A stretch of 61,409 bases of DNA, from the NCBI GenBank assembly GCA_018433245.1, contig JAHDRN010000008.1, forward strand, positions 1 to 61,409, in the 5' to 3' direction. Below are positions 25,603-34,583 of this stretch, piece by piece. Position 1 is the first letter of the stretch; each line of letters starts with the position of its first letter. The notes beneath the pieces were generated by a model that worked only from the letters and a program-made list of their open reading frames with translations, did no database searches and was not told the DNA's origin. The stretch comes from Candidatus Proruminimicrobium quisquiliarum. Its GTDB lineage: Bacteria > Elusimicrobiota > Endomicrobiia > Endomicrobiales > Endomicrobiaceae. The position numbers and the translations under genes were made by a program.

Positions 25603-26593
25603 GTTTTAATAAAAAACCATTTAACGCTACTTTTTTTGTATTTTTGATTCTGTCCGTATTGTACGCGGCAGGCAATTTTATTTGGTGGACAATCAATACT
25701 CCTGTTATTCCTATGTGGATTTCAGCGGTGCATTTTATTGATATTTTCAGAGAAGGCAATCTGTTTCACAATGCCCCATTACTTACATGGATAATGAAGG
25801 GAATGTTTTTTATATTTGGCAAAGAGTATTATGATTTAATAGTCATCTTCGTTAACTACATATTCTTTTTAATACCGTTATATTTTATATATAAGATAGG
25901 AGTAGAATTAAAAGACAAAGAGACCGGCAATATAGCGATGATATTGTTTGCGCTGGTGCCGGCAGTACGGGCATCAGGATTATCATATAATAGCGGGAAT
26001 AACGTTTAATATATACTGTTTGATAAAGACGGATTATTTCAGAGACAGAAAGTGGACGATATGGTACGGGATATCGGTTGGATTAGGATTAATGATAAAA
26101 GATGCTTTTCTAGCATATTTTTTTGTCCCGTTTTTATACATAGTTATATCGGGTTTAATAGAAAAGACAGATAAGATAAAGATAATAAATATTTTAACGG
26201 CAACAGCGATAGGAAGTTTAATCGCAGGCTGGCATTATTTTAAAATAGATGTTATTAAAAATTTTTTATTTGAACCGACGACTGAAACGACAAGTATATT
26301 TGCTTTTGAAAGTTTAAGGGTAATGACAACCCGATTATGGGAAGACTTGCTTTCTCCCCCGATATTTTTGATTTTTATAATCGGGTTAATATTTTTTATT
26401 TTAAAATATAAAGGCAAATATAAAAATGTAGTTTTATTATGGTTTTTTGTACCGTGGGTAATAATAATGCTGATGTCTCATAATAAACGGCCGGAATATG
26501 GATTGGGTTTTATACCTAGAAAGAAGTAAGGCTGAAGATACAAAAGTGACTTTGTTGGGCAAAAAATATAAATTTTTTCAGTTGTTTGAATAA
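25599..26593 (+). pseudogene. GT39/ArnT-like array copy 5, inactivated by two deletions
   Basis: The N-terminal 117 residues are normal (loop SAVHFIDIF, NAPLLTWIM). At about 25965 the sequence jumps from the first to the second CCGGCAGTA, losing exactly 20 bases that intact copies 1, 2, 4 and 7 have there; the frame then shifts. The rest of the core continues in another frame from about 25965 to 26529. At 26517 a second deletion removes the C-terminal third and leaves a remnant EDTKVTLLG.KYKF tail ending at the stop at 26591-26593. Translation from the original start would end soon after the shift (at 26007-26009), so no full enzyme can be made. Confidence 0.9.
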
Positions 26594-26625
26594 TATATAA
26601 CAGGCAAATAATTTGAGTAAAACTT

Positions 26626-28125
26626 ATGAATTTAAATAAAAAAAGATTTGATAGTACTTACTTCGTATTTTTTGCTATTGCGGTAATATATGCAATAGGT
26701 AATTTTATTTGGTGGCAAATGAATACTCCTATTATTCCAATGCATATTTCAGCACTCCATTTTCTTGATATTTTAAGAGAAGGTTGGTTATTTCGCAATG
26801 CCCCTTTGCTCACTTGGATAATGAGGGGAATGTTCTATATATTCGGCAAAGAGTATTATGATTTGATAGTGATATTTGTTAATTATATATTCTTTTTAAT
26901 TCCGTTATATTTCATATATAAGATAGGAGTAGAATTAAAGGACAAAGAGACCGGCAACATAGCGATGATACTATTTGCACTTGTTCCTGCAATATATGGG
27001 ATGAGTCGTCAGTATGGTCACAAAGATTACCATATAATAGCCGGAATAACTTTTAACATATATTGTTTGATAAAGACGGATTATTTTAAAAATAGAAAGT
27101 GGGCAATATGGTACGGTATTTCAGTAGGATTGGGCTTGATGATAAAGGATTCATTCCTTGCATATTTTTTTATTCCGTTTGCATACATAGTAATAGTTGG
27201 ACTAAAAGAAAAGACCGATAAGACAAAGATAATCAATATTTTAACTGCAATAGCATTAGGTTGTTTAATCGCAGGTTGGCATTATTTTAAAATAGATATT
27301 ATTAAAAAAATTTGGTATGAACCTGTTACAGAAACAGTTCCGGTCTTTATTTTTGATAGTTTAAGGGTAATGACGATAGGCTTGTGGGAAGATTTATTAT
27401 CGCCGCCGATATTTATAATATTTATAATTGGATTAATATTTTTTATTTGGAAATATAGGGGTAAGTATAAATATATAATTTTATTATGGTTTTTTGTTCC
27501 TTGGAGCATAATAATGTTAATGCCTCATCATAAACTACCTGAATACGGTGTAGGATTTATTCCTGCGATTATATTGATAAGTGTAATTTGGATATCAAAT
27601 ATGAAATACAAATATATAAAAAAAATAATATTTTTATTATTGATTGTTGTTGGAATTTTACAATATGTTAATTTTTCTTACGGGATATTAGATTTAAAAT
27701 TATTCAAAATGAGATCAGATTGTAAATATATAAAACCTAGTTTAAAATATTATAACAGAAAAAACTCTTTAATCGTTTGCAATAAAGAAGAGAATCGCAA
27801 TTTTTCAAGTTTTATTAAATATATGAAAGATCAATACTATGATTATAAATTATGTATCATTTATAAAAAAGATTTAGATTATTTTCCTTTAGCAGTTCAA
27901 TTTACTTTAAATAAAATGTCTCACTATTTTAGTGATTTTGATGAGAGCATTTTATTATCCGATATAATTGTAATTTTTGAAAAAAAATTAACAATAGAGC
28001 AAAAAATCGGAAGCATTGAAAATAAATATTATATAATTGACACTTTCTATTTAAATGCTTTTAATTCGGATAGAGTTCTTTTGCTTGGGAGAAAAGATAA
28101 ATTTCCACAGTTTTCGAAATTCTAA
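26626..28125 (+). CDS. GT39/ArnT-like membrane glycosyltransferase, array copy 6
   Basis: This 499-residue paralogue is intact and the shortest full copy, because the C-terminal soluble region is about 30-40 residues shorter. The loop reads SALHFLDIL with NAPLLTWIM. The core is the most diverged in the array at synonymous sites (CCTGCAATATATGGG in place of the usual repeat), so it has escaped recent homogenisation there. It ends VLLLGRKDKFPQFSKF. Confidence 0.8.
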   Translation: MNLNKKRFDSTYFVFFAIAVIYAIGNFIWWQMNTPIIPMHISALHFLDILREGWLFRNAPLLTWIMRGMFYIFGKEYYDLIVIFVNYIFFLIPLYFIYKIGVELKDKETGNIAMILFALVPAIYGMSRQYGHKDYHIIAGITFNIYCLIKTDYFKNRKWAIWYGISVGLGLMIKDSFLAYFFIPFAYIVIVGLKEKTDKTKIINILTAIALGCLIAGWHYFKIDIIKKIWYEPVTETVPVFIFDSLRVMTIGLWEDLLSPPIFIIFIIGLIFFIWKYRGKYKYIILLWFFVPWSIIMLMPHHKLPEYGVGFIPAIILISVIWISNMKYKYIKKIIFLLLIVVGILQYVNFSYGILDLKLFKMRSDCKYIKPSLKYYNRKNSLIVCNKEENRNFSSFIKYMKDQYYDYKLCIIYKKDLDYFPLAVQFTLNKMSHYFSDFDESILLSDIIVIFEKKLTIEQKIGSIENKYYIIDTFYLNAFNSDRVLLLGRKDKFPQFSKF

Positions 28126-28174
28126 AAGGTATGTAATAAAAAATATTATGTTTAAATTTTTAAATTTAAAGATT

Positions 28175-29782
28175 ATGGTATTTAAGAATAAAAAAATTGA
28201 TAATACTGCTATCATATTTCTAACTATCGCAATAATGTATGCAATAGGCAATTTTATTTGGTGGACAATCAATACTCCTGTTATTCCTATGTGGATTTCA
28301 GCGGTGCATTTTATTGATATTTTCAGAGAAGGAAATCTGTTCCACAATGCCCCATTACTTACTTGGGTAATGAGATTGATGTTCTTGACATTTGGGAATG
28401 GAAGTTACGATTTACAGATTATATTCGTAAATTATGTATTTTTTTTAATACCGTTGTATTTTGTATATAAGATAGGAGTAGAATTAAAAGACAAAGAGAC
28501 CGGCAATATAGCGATGATATTGTTTGCGCTGGTGCCGGCAGTATACGGGATGAGCCGGCAGTACGGGCATCAGGATTATCATATAATAGCGGGAATAACG
28601 TTTAATATATACTGTTTGATAAAGACAGATTATTTCAGAGACAGAAAGTGGACGATATGGTACGGGATATCGGTTGGATTAGGATTAATGATAAAAGACG
28701 CGTTTTTGGCGTATTTTTTTGTACCGTTTATTTATATAGTGATAAAGGGATTAAAAGAGAAGACAGATAGAGCAAAAGTAATCAATGTTTGCATGTCTAT
28801 AGTATTAGGAAGTTTAATAGCCGGCTGGCATTATTTCAGACCTGAAATTTTTATGAAGGTCATTCAAGAACCTATCATAGAGCAGCAGCCTGTATTTTCT
28901 TTTGAAAGTTTAAGGGTAATGACAATAGGATTATGGGAAGAGTTATTGTCTCCTCCTATCTTTATATTATTTGTGATAGGATTGGTATTTTTTATTTTCA
29001 AATACAGGGGAAAATATAAAAATGTAGTTTTATTATGGTTTTTTGTGCCTTGGTCAGTAATAACATTTATGCCTCATTACAAAGTTTCAGAATATGGGGC
29101 GGGTTTTATTCCCGCTGTTATTCTTTTTGCATCTTTATTTCTGACAAATATTAAGAGTAAATATACAAAAGCGGTAATAATTACATTTTTAACAGGACTT
29201 CTTTTTTTTCAATATATTGATTTTTCATATGCGCCTTACCACACTTTGCTGGATATAAAATTAAAATATAAAAACTCTTTTATCATGTATTACAATAAAT
29301 TTTATTCAATAATGTTCTATGATATAAGAAAATCTGATTTCACATTAAAACTTATCAAATATTTAAAAAATAATTATCCCAACAATTCAATTTATATTGA
29401 AGAATATTTTATAAGCGATCCTGCTTGCTTAGTGGCACAGATGTATTTAAATAATATTAATTTTAAAAATAGTGAAGGCATATTATCATCTGATATAATT
29501 CTAATTATGAATAAAATGAAAACGACACAGGATATAGTAGAATTTATGATTAAAAAAATTTTAGAAAATCCTTTAAATTCTAAAATAATAACACGAGATT
29601 TTAAAGATGAACTTTCATTAAAAATGAAAAGAATTTTCAAGCTGGTCAATCAGAACTATAATATAATAAAAGAATTTAGTCTTAATGAAATAAATAATGA
29701 AGATACAAAAGTAACATTGCTAGGCAGAAAAGATAAATTTTCTGAATTTAATGAAAAACATGCCATTTTGGATGTAAAATGA
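28175..29782 (+). CDS. GT39/ArnT-like membrane glycosyltransferase, array copy 7
   Basis: This 535-residue paralogue is intact. The frame is open from 28055, overlapping copy 6. I chose the ATG at 28175 because MVFKNKKIDNTA aligns with the starts of the other copies; 28148 is the alternative. The N-terminal loop region is identical in sequence to copy 5 (PVIPMWISAVHFIDIF), the core matches copy 2, and the end SEFNEKHAILDVK matches copy 3. It is therefore the clearest mosaic. The stop overlaps copy 8 by ATGA. Confidence 0.8.
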   Translation: MVFKNKKIDNTAIIFLTIAIMYAIGNFIWWTINTPVIPMWISAVHFIDIFREGNLFHNAPLLTWVMRLMFLTFGNGSYDLQIIFVNYVFFLIPLYFVYKIGVELKDKETGNIAMILFALVPAVYGMSRQYGHQDYHIIAGITFNIYCLIKTDYFRDRKWTIWYGISVGLGLMIKDAFLAYFFVPFIYIVIKGLKEKTDRAKVINVCMSIVLGSLIAGWHYFRPEIFMKVIQEPIIEQQPVFSFESLRVMTIGLWEELLSPPIFILFVIGLVFFIFKYRGKYKNVVLLWFFVPWSVITFMPHYKVSEYGAGFIPAVILFASLFLTNIKSKYTKAVIITFLTGLLFFQYIDFSYAPYHTLLDIKLKYKNSFIMYYNKFYSIMFYDIRKSDFTLKLIKYLKNNYPNNSIYIEEYFISDPACLVAQMYLNNINFKNSEGILSSDIILIMNKMKTTQDIVEFMIKKILENPLNSKIITRDFKDELSLKMKRIFKLVNQNYNIIKEFSLNEINNEDTKVTLLGRKDKFSEFNEKHAILDVK

Positions 29783-31298
29783 ATTCTAATAACAAACAAT
29801 TTGACTCTGCATTTGTCATATTTTTAATAATTGCAATTATATATGCAATTGGCAACTTAATTTGGTGGAGCATTAATACTCCAATTGTCCCGATGTTCGA
29901 TTCGGCTGTACATTTTACTGATATTTTCATAAATGGCTGGTTGTTCTACAATGCTCCGCTTGTGACTTATATCATGCGGTTTATGTTTTATATATTTGGC
30001 AGAGAGTCGTTTGATTTAATAATAATATTTGTCAATTATATATTTTTTTAATCCCGTTATATTTTATATACAAAATAGGAGTTGAATTGAAGGATGAAGA
30101 AACCGGCAATATAGCGATGATACTGTTTGCATTAGTGCCGGCAGTATACGGAATGAGTCGTCAATACGGGCACAAGGATTATCATATAATAGCAGCAATA
30201 ACATTTAATATATATTGTTTGATAAAGACAGATTATTTCAAAGACAGGAAATGGACGATATGGTACGGAATATCGGTAGGATTAGGGTTGATGATAAAAA
30301 ATGCATTTCTGGCATATTTTTTCATGCCGTTTTTGTATATAGCATTAGTAAGTTTAATAGAAAAGATAGAAAGTAATAGAATAATAAATATTACAATTGC
30401 CATATGTATAGGCAGTTTAATAGCTGGTTGGCATTATTTCAGACCAATAATTATTGAAAAAATTTTATATGATGGTATTAAAGAATCAGACAGTATATTT
30501 AAATTTGAAAGTTTAAGGATAATGACGATAGGGTTATGGGAAGAAATACTGTCACCGCCGATATTTATAATATTTGTAATAGGTTTAATATTTTTTATAT
30601 GGAAATATAATGGTAGATATAAATATATAATTTTATTATGGTTTTTTGTTCCTTGGGCAATCATAACATTTATGCCTCATAGAAAAAAACCTGAATACGG
30701 ATCGGGATTTATACCTGCAATTGCATTGATCGGTGCCATGTTTATATCAAATATAAAAAAAAGAAATATTAAAGAAACAGTAGTGATAGTATTAATTATT
30801 ATCGGTTTTGTGCAATATTTAGATTTTTCCTATAAAATATTAAATGCAGATTTATTTAATAAATTAAGATTAAAATATAAACAACATTACATAAGTTATT
30901 TCAATCATAATGGTTGTTTAATGTTATTAGATTTTAAACAAATACAATTAATTCTTGGTTTAATGAACCATTTAAAAAATAAGTATCCCAACGAGAAATT
31001 TTCGATTATTTCAAATTCAATATTGGATACATTTGCGTTGGAAAGTCAGATATTATATCATGGAATGACCTATGGTAAAGAAAATAAAACAATCTTGATA
31101 TTTATTGGTAATATTAATTTTATAGGAGACAAGTTCAATGAAGAATTGAAAAAAATTGGATTAACAACAGATGAGATTTTTGAAATAGAGCAAAAATATT
31201 GTTTAATTGATGTTTTTTATCTTGATGAAAACAAAAATGAAAATACAAAAGTTACATTATTCGGCAGGAAAGATAAATTTCCGCAATTTTCACAATAA
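29779..31298 (+). pseudogene. GT39/ArnT-like array copy 8, frameshifted in a T tract
   Basis: The first 90 codons are normal (loop SAVHFTDIF, NAPLVTYIM). The frame then ends at 30051 after a run of seven T. Copy 3 has eight T at the same place and stays in frame. Adding one base restores the reading into LIPLYFIYK and gives a 506-residue protein ending at 31298, the usual length. It may be a true mutation, a reversible slippage site, or a sequencing error; the sequence cannot decide. The rest of the frame shows no other lesion, which favours a recent or reversible event. Confidence 0.8.
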
Positions 31299-31310
31299 TT
31301 TCAAATTTTG

Positions 31311-31316
31311 TATAAT
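31311..31316 (+). promoter_or_regulatory. Possible -10 box for the PPi-phosphofructokinase gene
   Basis: TATAAT lies in TTTTGTATAATACC about 50 bases before the start codon. The -35 region (around 31287-31294, TTTTCACA) is weak. Confidence 0.45.
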
Positions 31317-31366
31317 ACCGAAATTGCATATCTATAATATAAATTAATTTATATACGGAGGCTGTT

Positions 31367-33043
31367 ATGGCAGACAAGTGTCAAGTTTCAGAGTTGCACG
31401 CAGAGAGGCTAAAATTTAAACCGGTGTTGCCTAATGTTTTGAAAAAGGGCGTTGCTTCGGTAAAACCTGTTTTCGGCAAAGCAACAAAATCAATAGCGGA
31501 TTATGATACGGTAAAAAGTATTTTTTCCCATACCTACGGTATGCCCGTAGTAAGTTTTCAGTCCGGCAGCAACAATGCGGTGTCCAAAAAAACGGTAAAT
31601 ATCGGAGTAGTTCTTTCAGGAGGTCAGGCTCCCGGCGGACATAACGTAATATACGGTCTGTTTGAAGGGCTTAAAAGCGCTAACAGGAAAAATAAATTGT
31701 TCGGTTTTTTAGGCGGACCTTCGGGGATACTTGATAATAAAACTATGGAAATTAACGACAAGGTGATAAATGATTATAAAAATACCGGCGGTTTTGACAT
31801 GATTCAGTCAGGAAGAACAAAAATTGAAACTCCGGAGCAGTTTGCGCAGGCGAAAGCGACTTTGCTGAAAAACAAAATGGACGCTCTTGTTTTTATCGGA
31901 GGAGACGATTCAAACACAAACGCAGGGCTTCTTGCGGAATATCTTAAAAAAGAAAACGTTCCGGTAAACGTCATAGGCGTTCCTAAAACTATTGACGGCG
32001 ATTTAAAAAACGAACATATTGAAGCTTCTTTCGGTTTTGATACTGCGACTAAAATATATGCGGAACTTGTCGGAAATATCTGCAGAGACGTAAATTCCGC
32101 CAGAAAATACTGGCATTTCATAAGGCTTATGGGCAGAAGCGCTTCTCATATTACGCTTGAAGTCGGATTTAAAACTCAGCCGAATATGGTTTTGATAGGC
32201 GAAGAAGTTCTTGCAAAAAAAATGACTCTTTCGGATATTATAAATCAGATAACAGAAGTAATCGTAAAAAGATCCGAAATGAAAAAGAATTTCGGCATGA
32301 TTCTCATACCGGAAGGACTTATAGAATTTATTCCGGAAATGAAAGAGTTAATATCTGCTCTTAACGACGCATTGGCTGAACATGAAGACCATATTCTTAC
32401 TCTTAAAGAAATAGAAGAAAAAAGAGATTTTATTCTGTCAAAACTTCCTTCAAAACTTTCAAAACTTATGCAGTCGCTTCCTTTGGATATCGCTTGCCAG
32501 CTGATGCTTGACAGAGATCCTCACGGAAATGTACAGGTTTCGCTTATTGAAACGGAAAAACTTCTTATTGAAATGGTAAGCGAGAAATTAAAAGAACTTA
32601 AAAAAGCCGGAAAATTTAACGGAAAGTTTTCAAGCATAAGCCATTTCTTCGGATATGAAGGAAGATGCGGAATGCCTTCCAATTTTGACGCAAATTATAC
32701 GTTTGCTCTGGGGTATAATGCGGCGGCTTTGGTATTAAACGGTTTGTCCGGATATCTTTCGTCGGTTAAAAATCTTACCGCAAAATCTCAGGACTGGAAA
32801 TGCGGGGGAGTTCCTTTAACTATGATGATGAATATAGAAAGAAGAAAAGGAAAAGAAAAACCGGTAATCCAGAAAGCTCTTGTAAAACTTGAAGACAGAC
32901 CTTTCAAAGAATTTGCCAAGCAGAGAGACAAATGGGCGATTAATGACTGTTATATGTTTCCAGGCCCGATTCAGTTTTTCGGACCTGCAAGCGTTACCGA
33001 TATAACAACAAAAACATTGCAATACGAACAGAAGAAAAAGTAA
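31367..33043 (+). CDS. pfp: Diphosphate-fructose-6-phosphate 1-phosphotransferase
   Basis: This 558-residue protein is the length of the long PPi-dependent phosphofructokinase class. It phosphorylates fructose 6-phosphate reversibly with pyrophosphate in glycolysis. Visible: SGGQAPGGHNVIYG near 85, GGPSG, and FIGGDDSNTNA, where the second Asp of GGDD marks PPi in place of ATP use. PKTIDGDLKNE (catalytic TIDxD-type motif) and MGRSASHITLE are also present. The start follows ACGGAGGC. It is a single-gene unit after the array and ends at a strong bidirectional terminator. An ATP-type PfkA is encoded 9 kb away. Confidence 0.93.
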   Translation: MADKCQVSELHAERLKFKPVLPNVLKKGVASVKPVFGKATKSIADYDTVKSIFSHTYGMPVVSFQSGSNNAVSKKTVNIGVVLSGGQAPGGHNVIYGLFEGLKSANRKNKLFGFLGGPSGILDNKTMEINDKVINDYKNTGGFDMIQSGRTKIETPEQFAQAKATLLKNKMDALVFIGGDDSNTNAGLLAEYLKKENVPVNVIGVPKTIDGDLKNEHIEASFGFDTATKIYAELVGNICRDVNSARKYWHFIRLMGRSASHITLEVGFKTQPNMVLIGEEVLAKKMTLSDIINQITEVIVKRSEMKKNFGMILIPEGLIEFIPEMKELISALNDALAEHEDHILTLKEIEEKRDFILSKLPSKLSKLMQSLPLDIACQLMLDRDPHGNVQVSLIETEKLLIEMVSEKLKELKKAGKFNGKFSSISHFFGYEGRCGMPSNFDANYTFALGYNAAALVLNGLSGYLSSVKNLTAKSQDWKCGGVPLTMMMNIERRKGKEKPVIQKALVKLEDRPFKEFAKQRDKWAINDCYMFPGPIQFFGPASVTDITTKTLQYEQKKK

Positions 33044-33061
33044 TTTTATTAAATAAAAAAT

Positions 33062-33096
33062 AAAACGGCGTTTTTAAATTTTAAAACGCCGTTTTT
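33062..33096. terminator. Bidirectional intrinsic terminator
   Basis: A perfect 13-bp inverted repeat (AAAACGGCGTTTT / AAAACGCCGTTTT) flanks an 8-base loop and lies between the convergent pfp and the last gene of the long minus-strand run. Confidence 0.9.
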
Positions 33097-33688
33097 ATTT
33101 TAAAGGAATAAGTCCGATTATCGCCGAGACTGATTTTCTCGGGCTCATTTGGAATGTTTCCGAAAGGGTGATTCCTATTTTTTCTGCTCCCAACCATTTT
33201 AAAAAACCTTTCTGGTTTTCTATTTTCCAATCGCCGTAGCCTACTGAAAATCTTTTCGTCAAAATAAAATCGGGATTTGAATTTTTAATTTCATTGTTAA
33301 CGGCCGTTACCAGCTGTTCTATTGCAACCGAGCCAGCAGCGTCATAAATAAAAGCGGTTGTTTTATCGTTTTTTTGCAACAGTTCTATTTTCTGGTCCAG
33401 AGCGTTTCCTATCGTAGCGACAAATCCGCATAGTTTTTGTGAATTATTGAGAAGTTTCATAATATCGGAGCTTTCTATTATCAAACCGTCAGCGTTTATT
33501 TTACCGTCTGATATTACTTTATCCGCATAAGCTATGGCGTATCCGGGCTGAAGCAGTTTCTGCACGTTATCCAGAGTTTCTTTAATTGCCGATTCGGTTT
33601 TTTCATCAATGCGCGTTTTAAATTTATTTGCACCCATTCTCGCCAAAACCTGTTCGTAATTGATTTTAAAATTATATATTTGCGACAT
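33095..33688 (-). CDS. Stand-alone methionine synthase reactivation-domain protein
   Basis: This 197-residue protein matches the C-terminal AdoMet-binding (activation) domain of B12-dependent methionine synthase. The signature RFSVGYGDWKIENQ and the final SPRKSVSAIIGLIP are plain. In MetH this domain rebinds SAM to repair oxidised cobalamin. Here it is separate from the catalytic, folate and B12 domains, as in bacteria with split methionine synthases. None of the other domains is encoded in the window. Its start overlaps the end of the radical SAM gene by 17 bases, and it is the last gene of the minus-strand run. Confidence 0.88.
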   Translation of the reverse strand: MSQIYNFKINYEQVLARMGANKFKTRIDEKTESAIKETLDNVQKLLQPGYAIAYADKVISDGKINADGLIIESSDIMKLLNNSQKLCGFVATIGNALDQKIELLQKNDKTTAFIYDAAGSVAIEQLVTAVNNEIKNSNPDFILTKRFSVGYGDWKIENQKGFLKWLGAEKIGITLSETFQMSPRKSVSAIIGLIPLK

Positions 33689-34583
33689 CGGTATACCCGT
33701 TGTTTTTATATACCGGACAATTTATGCACGGTACTTTAACGTCATTTATTTTATTTTTTAAAAAAAGCCTTAAGTTATTCAATTCGCTTCCGTTCCATAT
33801 TTTATCAAAACTCGTTTCAAATACGTTGCCGAATTTAAATTCAAGAGCTTCATCGGCGCAGCAGGGGAAAACATTGCCGTCAACGTCAATTGTGGCTTTT
33901 CGCCACGGGAGTATGCAAAAACTTGAAGTCTGCTCGGTATTTTTTTCCTCTATAATAATGTTTTTTGTAAATTTTTCAGGCAGCCACTGTTCGCATCCGT
34001 CATAAAGGTCGGTGCGTTTAAAATCAATACGCACGTCAAGAGCCTCAAATAAAGTCTTAGCTTTTTCAATAAGATGTTCGTTATGTTTGAATACGATAAA
34101 CATTATTGAAAGAACCGGAAACTGCAAATTATTGTTTTTTTTGTATTCCTGTATTTTTTTTATTGAGTTTAATACTCTGTCAAAATCGCCGCCTTTTCTG
34201 TATTGTGTATAAGAATTTTGGTCAATGCCGTCAAGACCGATTATAAATTGCTTTATTCCGGAATTAAAAATATCGTCAATTAAAAAAGTATCAATTAGAT
34301 TAAAATTTGTAAACATTAATGTAAAAATGCTGTTTTTTGAATTGACCAGTTTAATCATTTCAAAAACCGATTTATTTAAAAGAGGTTCGCATTTGTTGCC
34401 GAACACAAAAAGTTCCGGAATTATTTTTAATCCGCAGACAAAATTTTGAAAAGTTTCAAAAGACATATTTTTATGCGCGATTTTTTCTTTCTTTCGGATT
34501 TTTCCGTTCGGACAAAGCGGACATGAAAGGTTGCAGTAATTTGTAACGTCTATCATTATTTCACGGCATATAGGAATATTCAT
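33672..34583 (-). CDS. Radical SAM protein with SPASM-like C-terminal cysteines
   Basis: This is a 303-residue protein. The N terminus has the radical SAM cluster motif CNLSCPLC (CxxxCxxC), preceded by MIDVT. A C-terminal Cys-rich region (FCILPW, DGNVFPCC, CINCPVY) resembles SPASM domains that hold extra iron-sulfur clusters. Such enzymes usually modify peptides or small molecules; the substrate here is unknown. It starts three bases after the upstream lipoprotein gene stops, with AGGAAA as ribosome-binding site. Its overlap with the MetH-reactivation protein suggests co-expression, and perhaps a role in cobalamin or methionine metabolism, but that is inference. Confidence 0.85.
   Translation of the reverse strand: MNIPICREIMIDVTNYCNLSCPLCPNGKIRKKEKIAHKNMSFETFQNFVCGLKIIPELFVFGNKCEPLLNKSVFEMIKLVNSKNSIFTLMFTNFNLIDTFLIDDIFNSGIKQFIIGLDGIDQNSYTQYRKGGDFDRVLNSIKKIQEYKKNNNLQFPVLSIMFIVFKHNEHLIEKAKTLFEALDVRIDFKRTDLYDGCEQWLPEKFTKNIIIEEKNTEQTSSFCILPWRKATIDVDGNVFPCCADEALEFKFGNVFETSFDKIWNGSELNNLRLFLKNKINDVKVPCINCPVYKNNGYTDVANI

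Larger units (their letters stand above)
19122..31298 (+). repeat. Tandem array of eight GT39/ArnT-like paralogues
   Basis: Eight head-to-tail copies begin at 19122, 20756, 22367, 23980, 25599, 26626, 28175 and 29779. Every copy carries a core of about 100 codons that is nearly identical at DNA level in most (from VELKDKETGNIAM through GLGLMIKDAF). The C-terminal thirds differ strongly. Stretches of near-identity are shared by different pairs in different places, which indicates gene conversion or unequal crossing-over. Copies 5 and 8 are broken. No transposase or integrase is present in or beside the array. Confidence 0.95.

Noticed and set aside
28055-28174. Extended N terminus of array copy 7 overlapping copy 6
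   Set aside because: The extra 40 residues have no counterpart in the other seven copies and overlap coding sequence.
19122-31298. Array generated by an insertion sequence or integron
   Set aside because: No transposase, integrase, terminal inverted repeats or attC-like sites were seen; homologous recombination explains the pattern.
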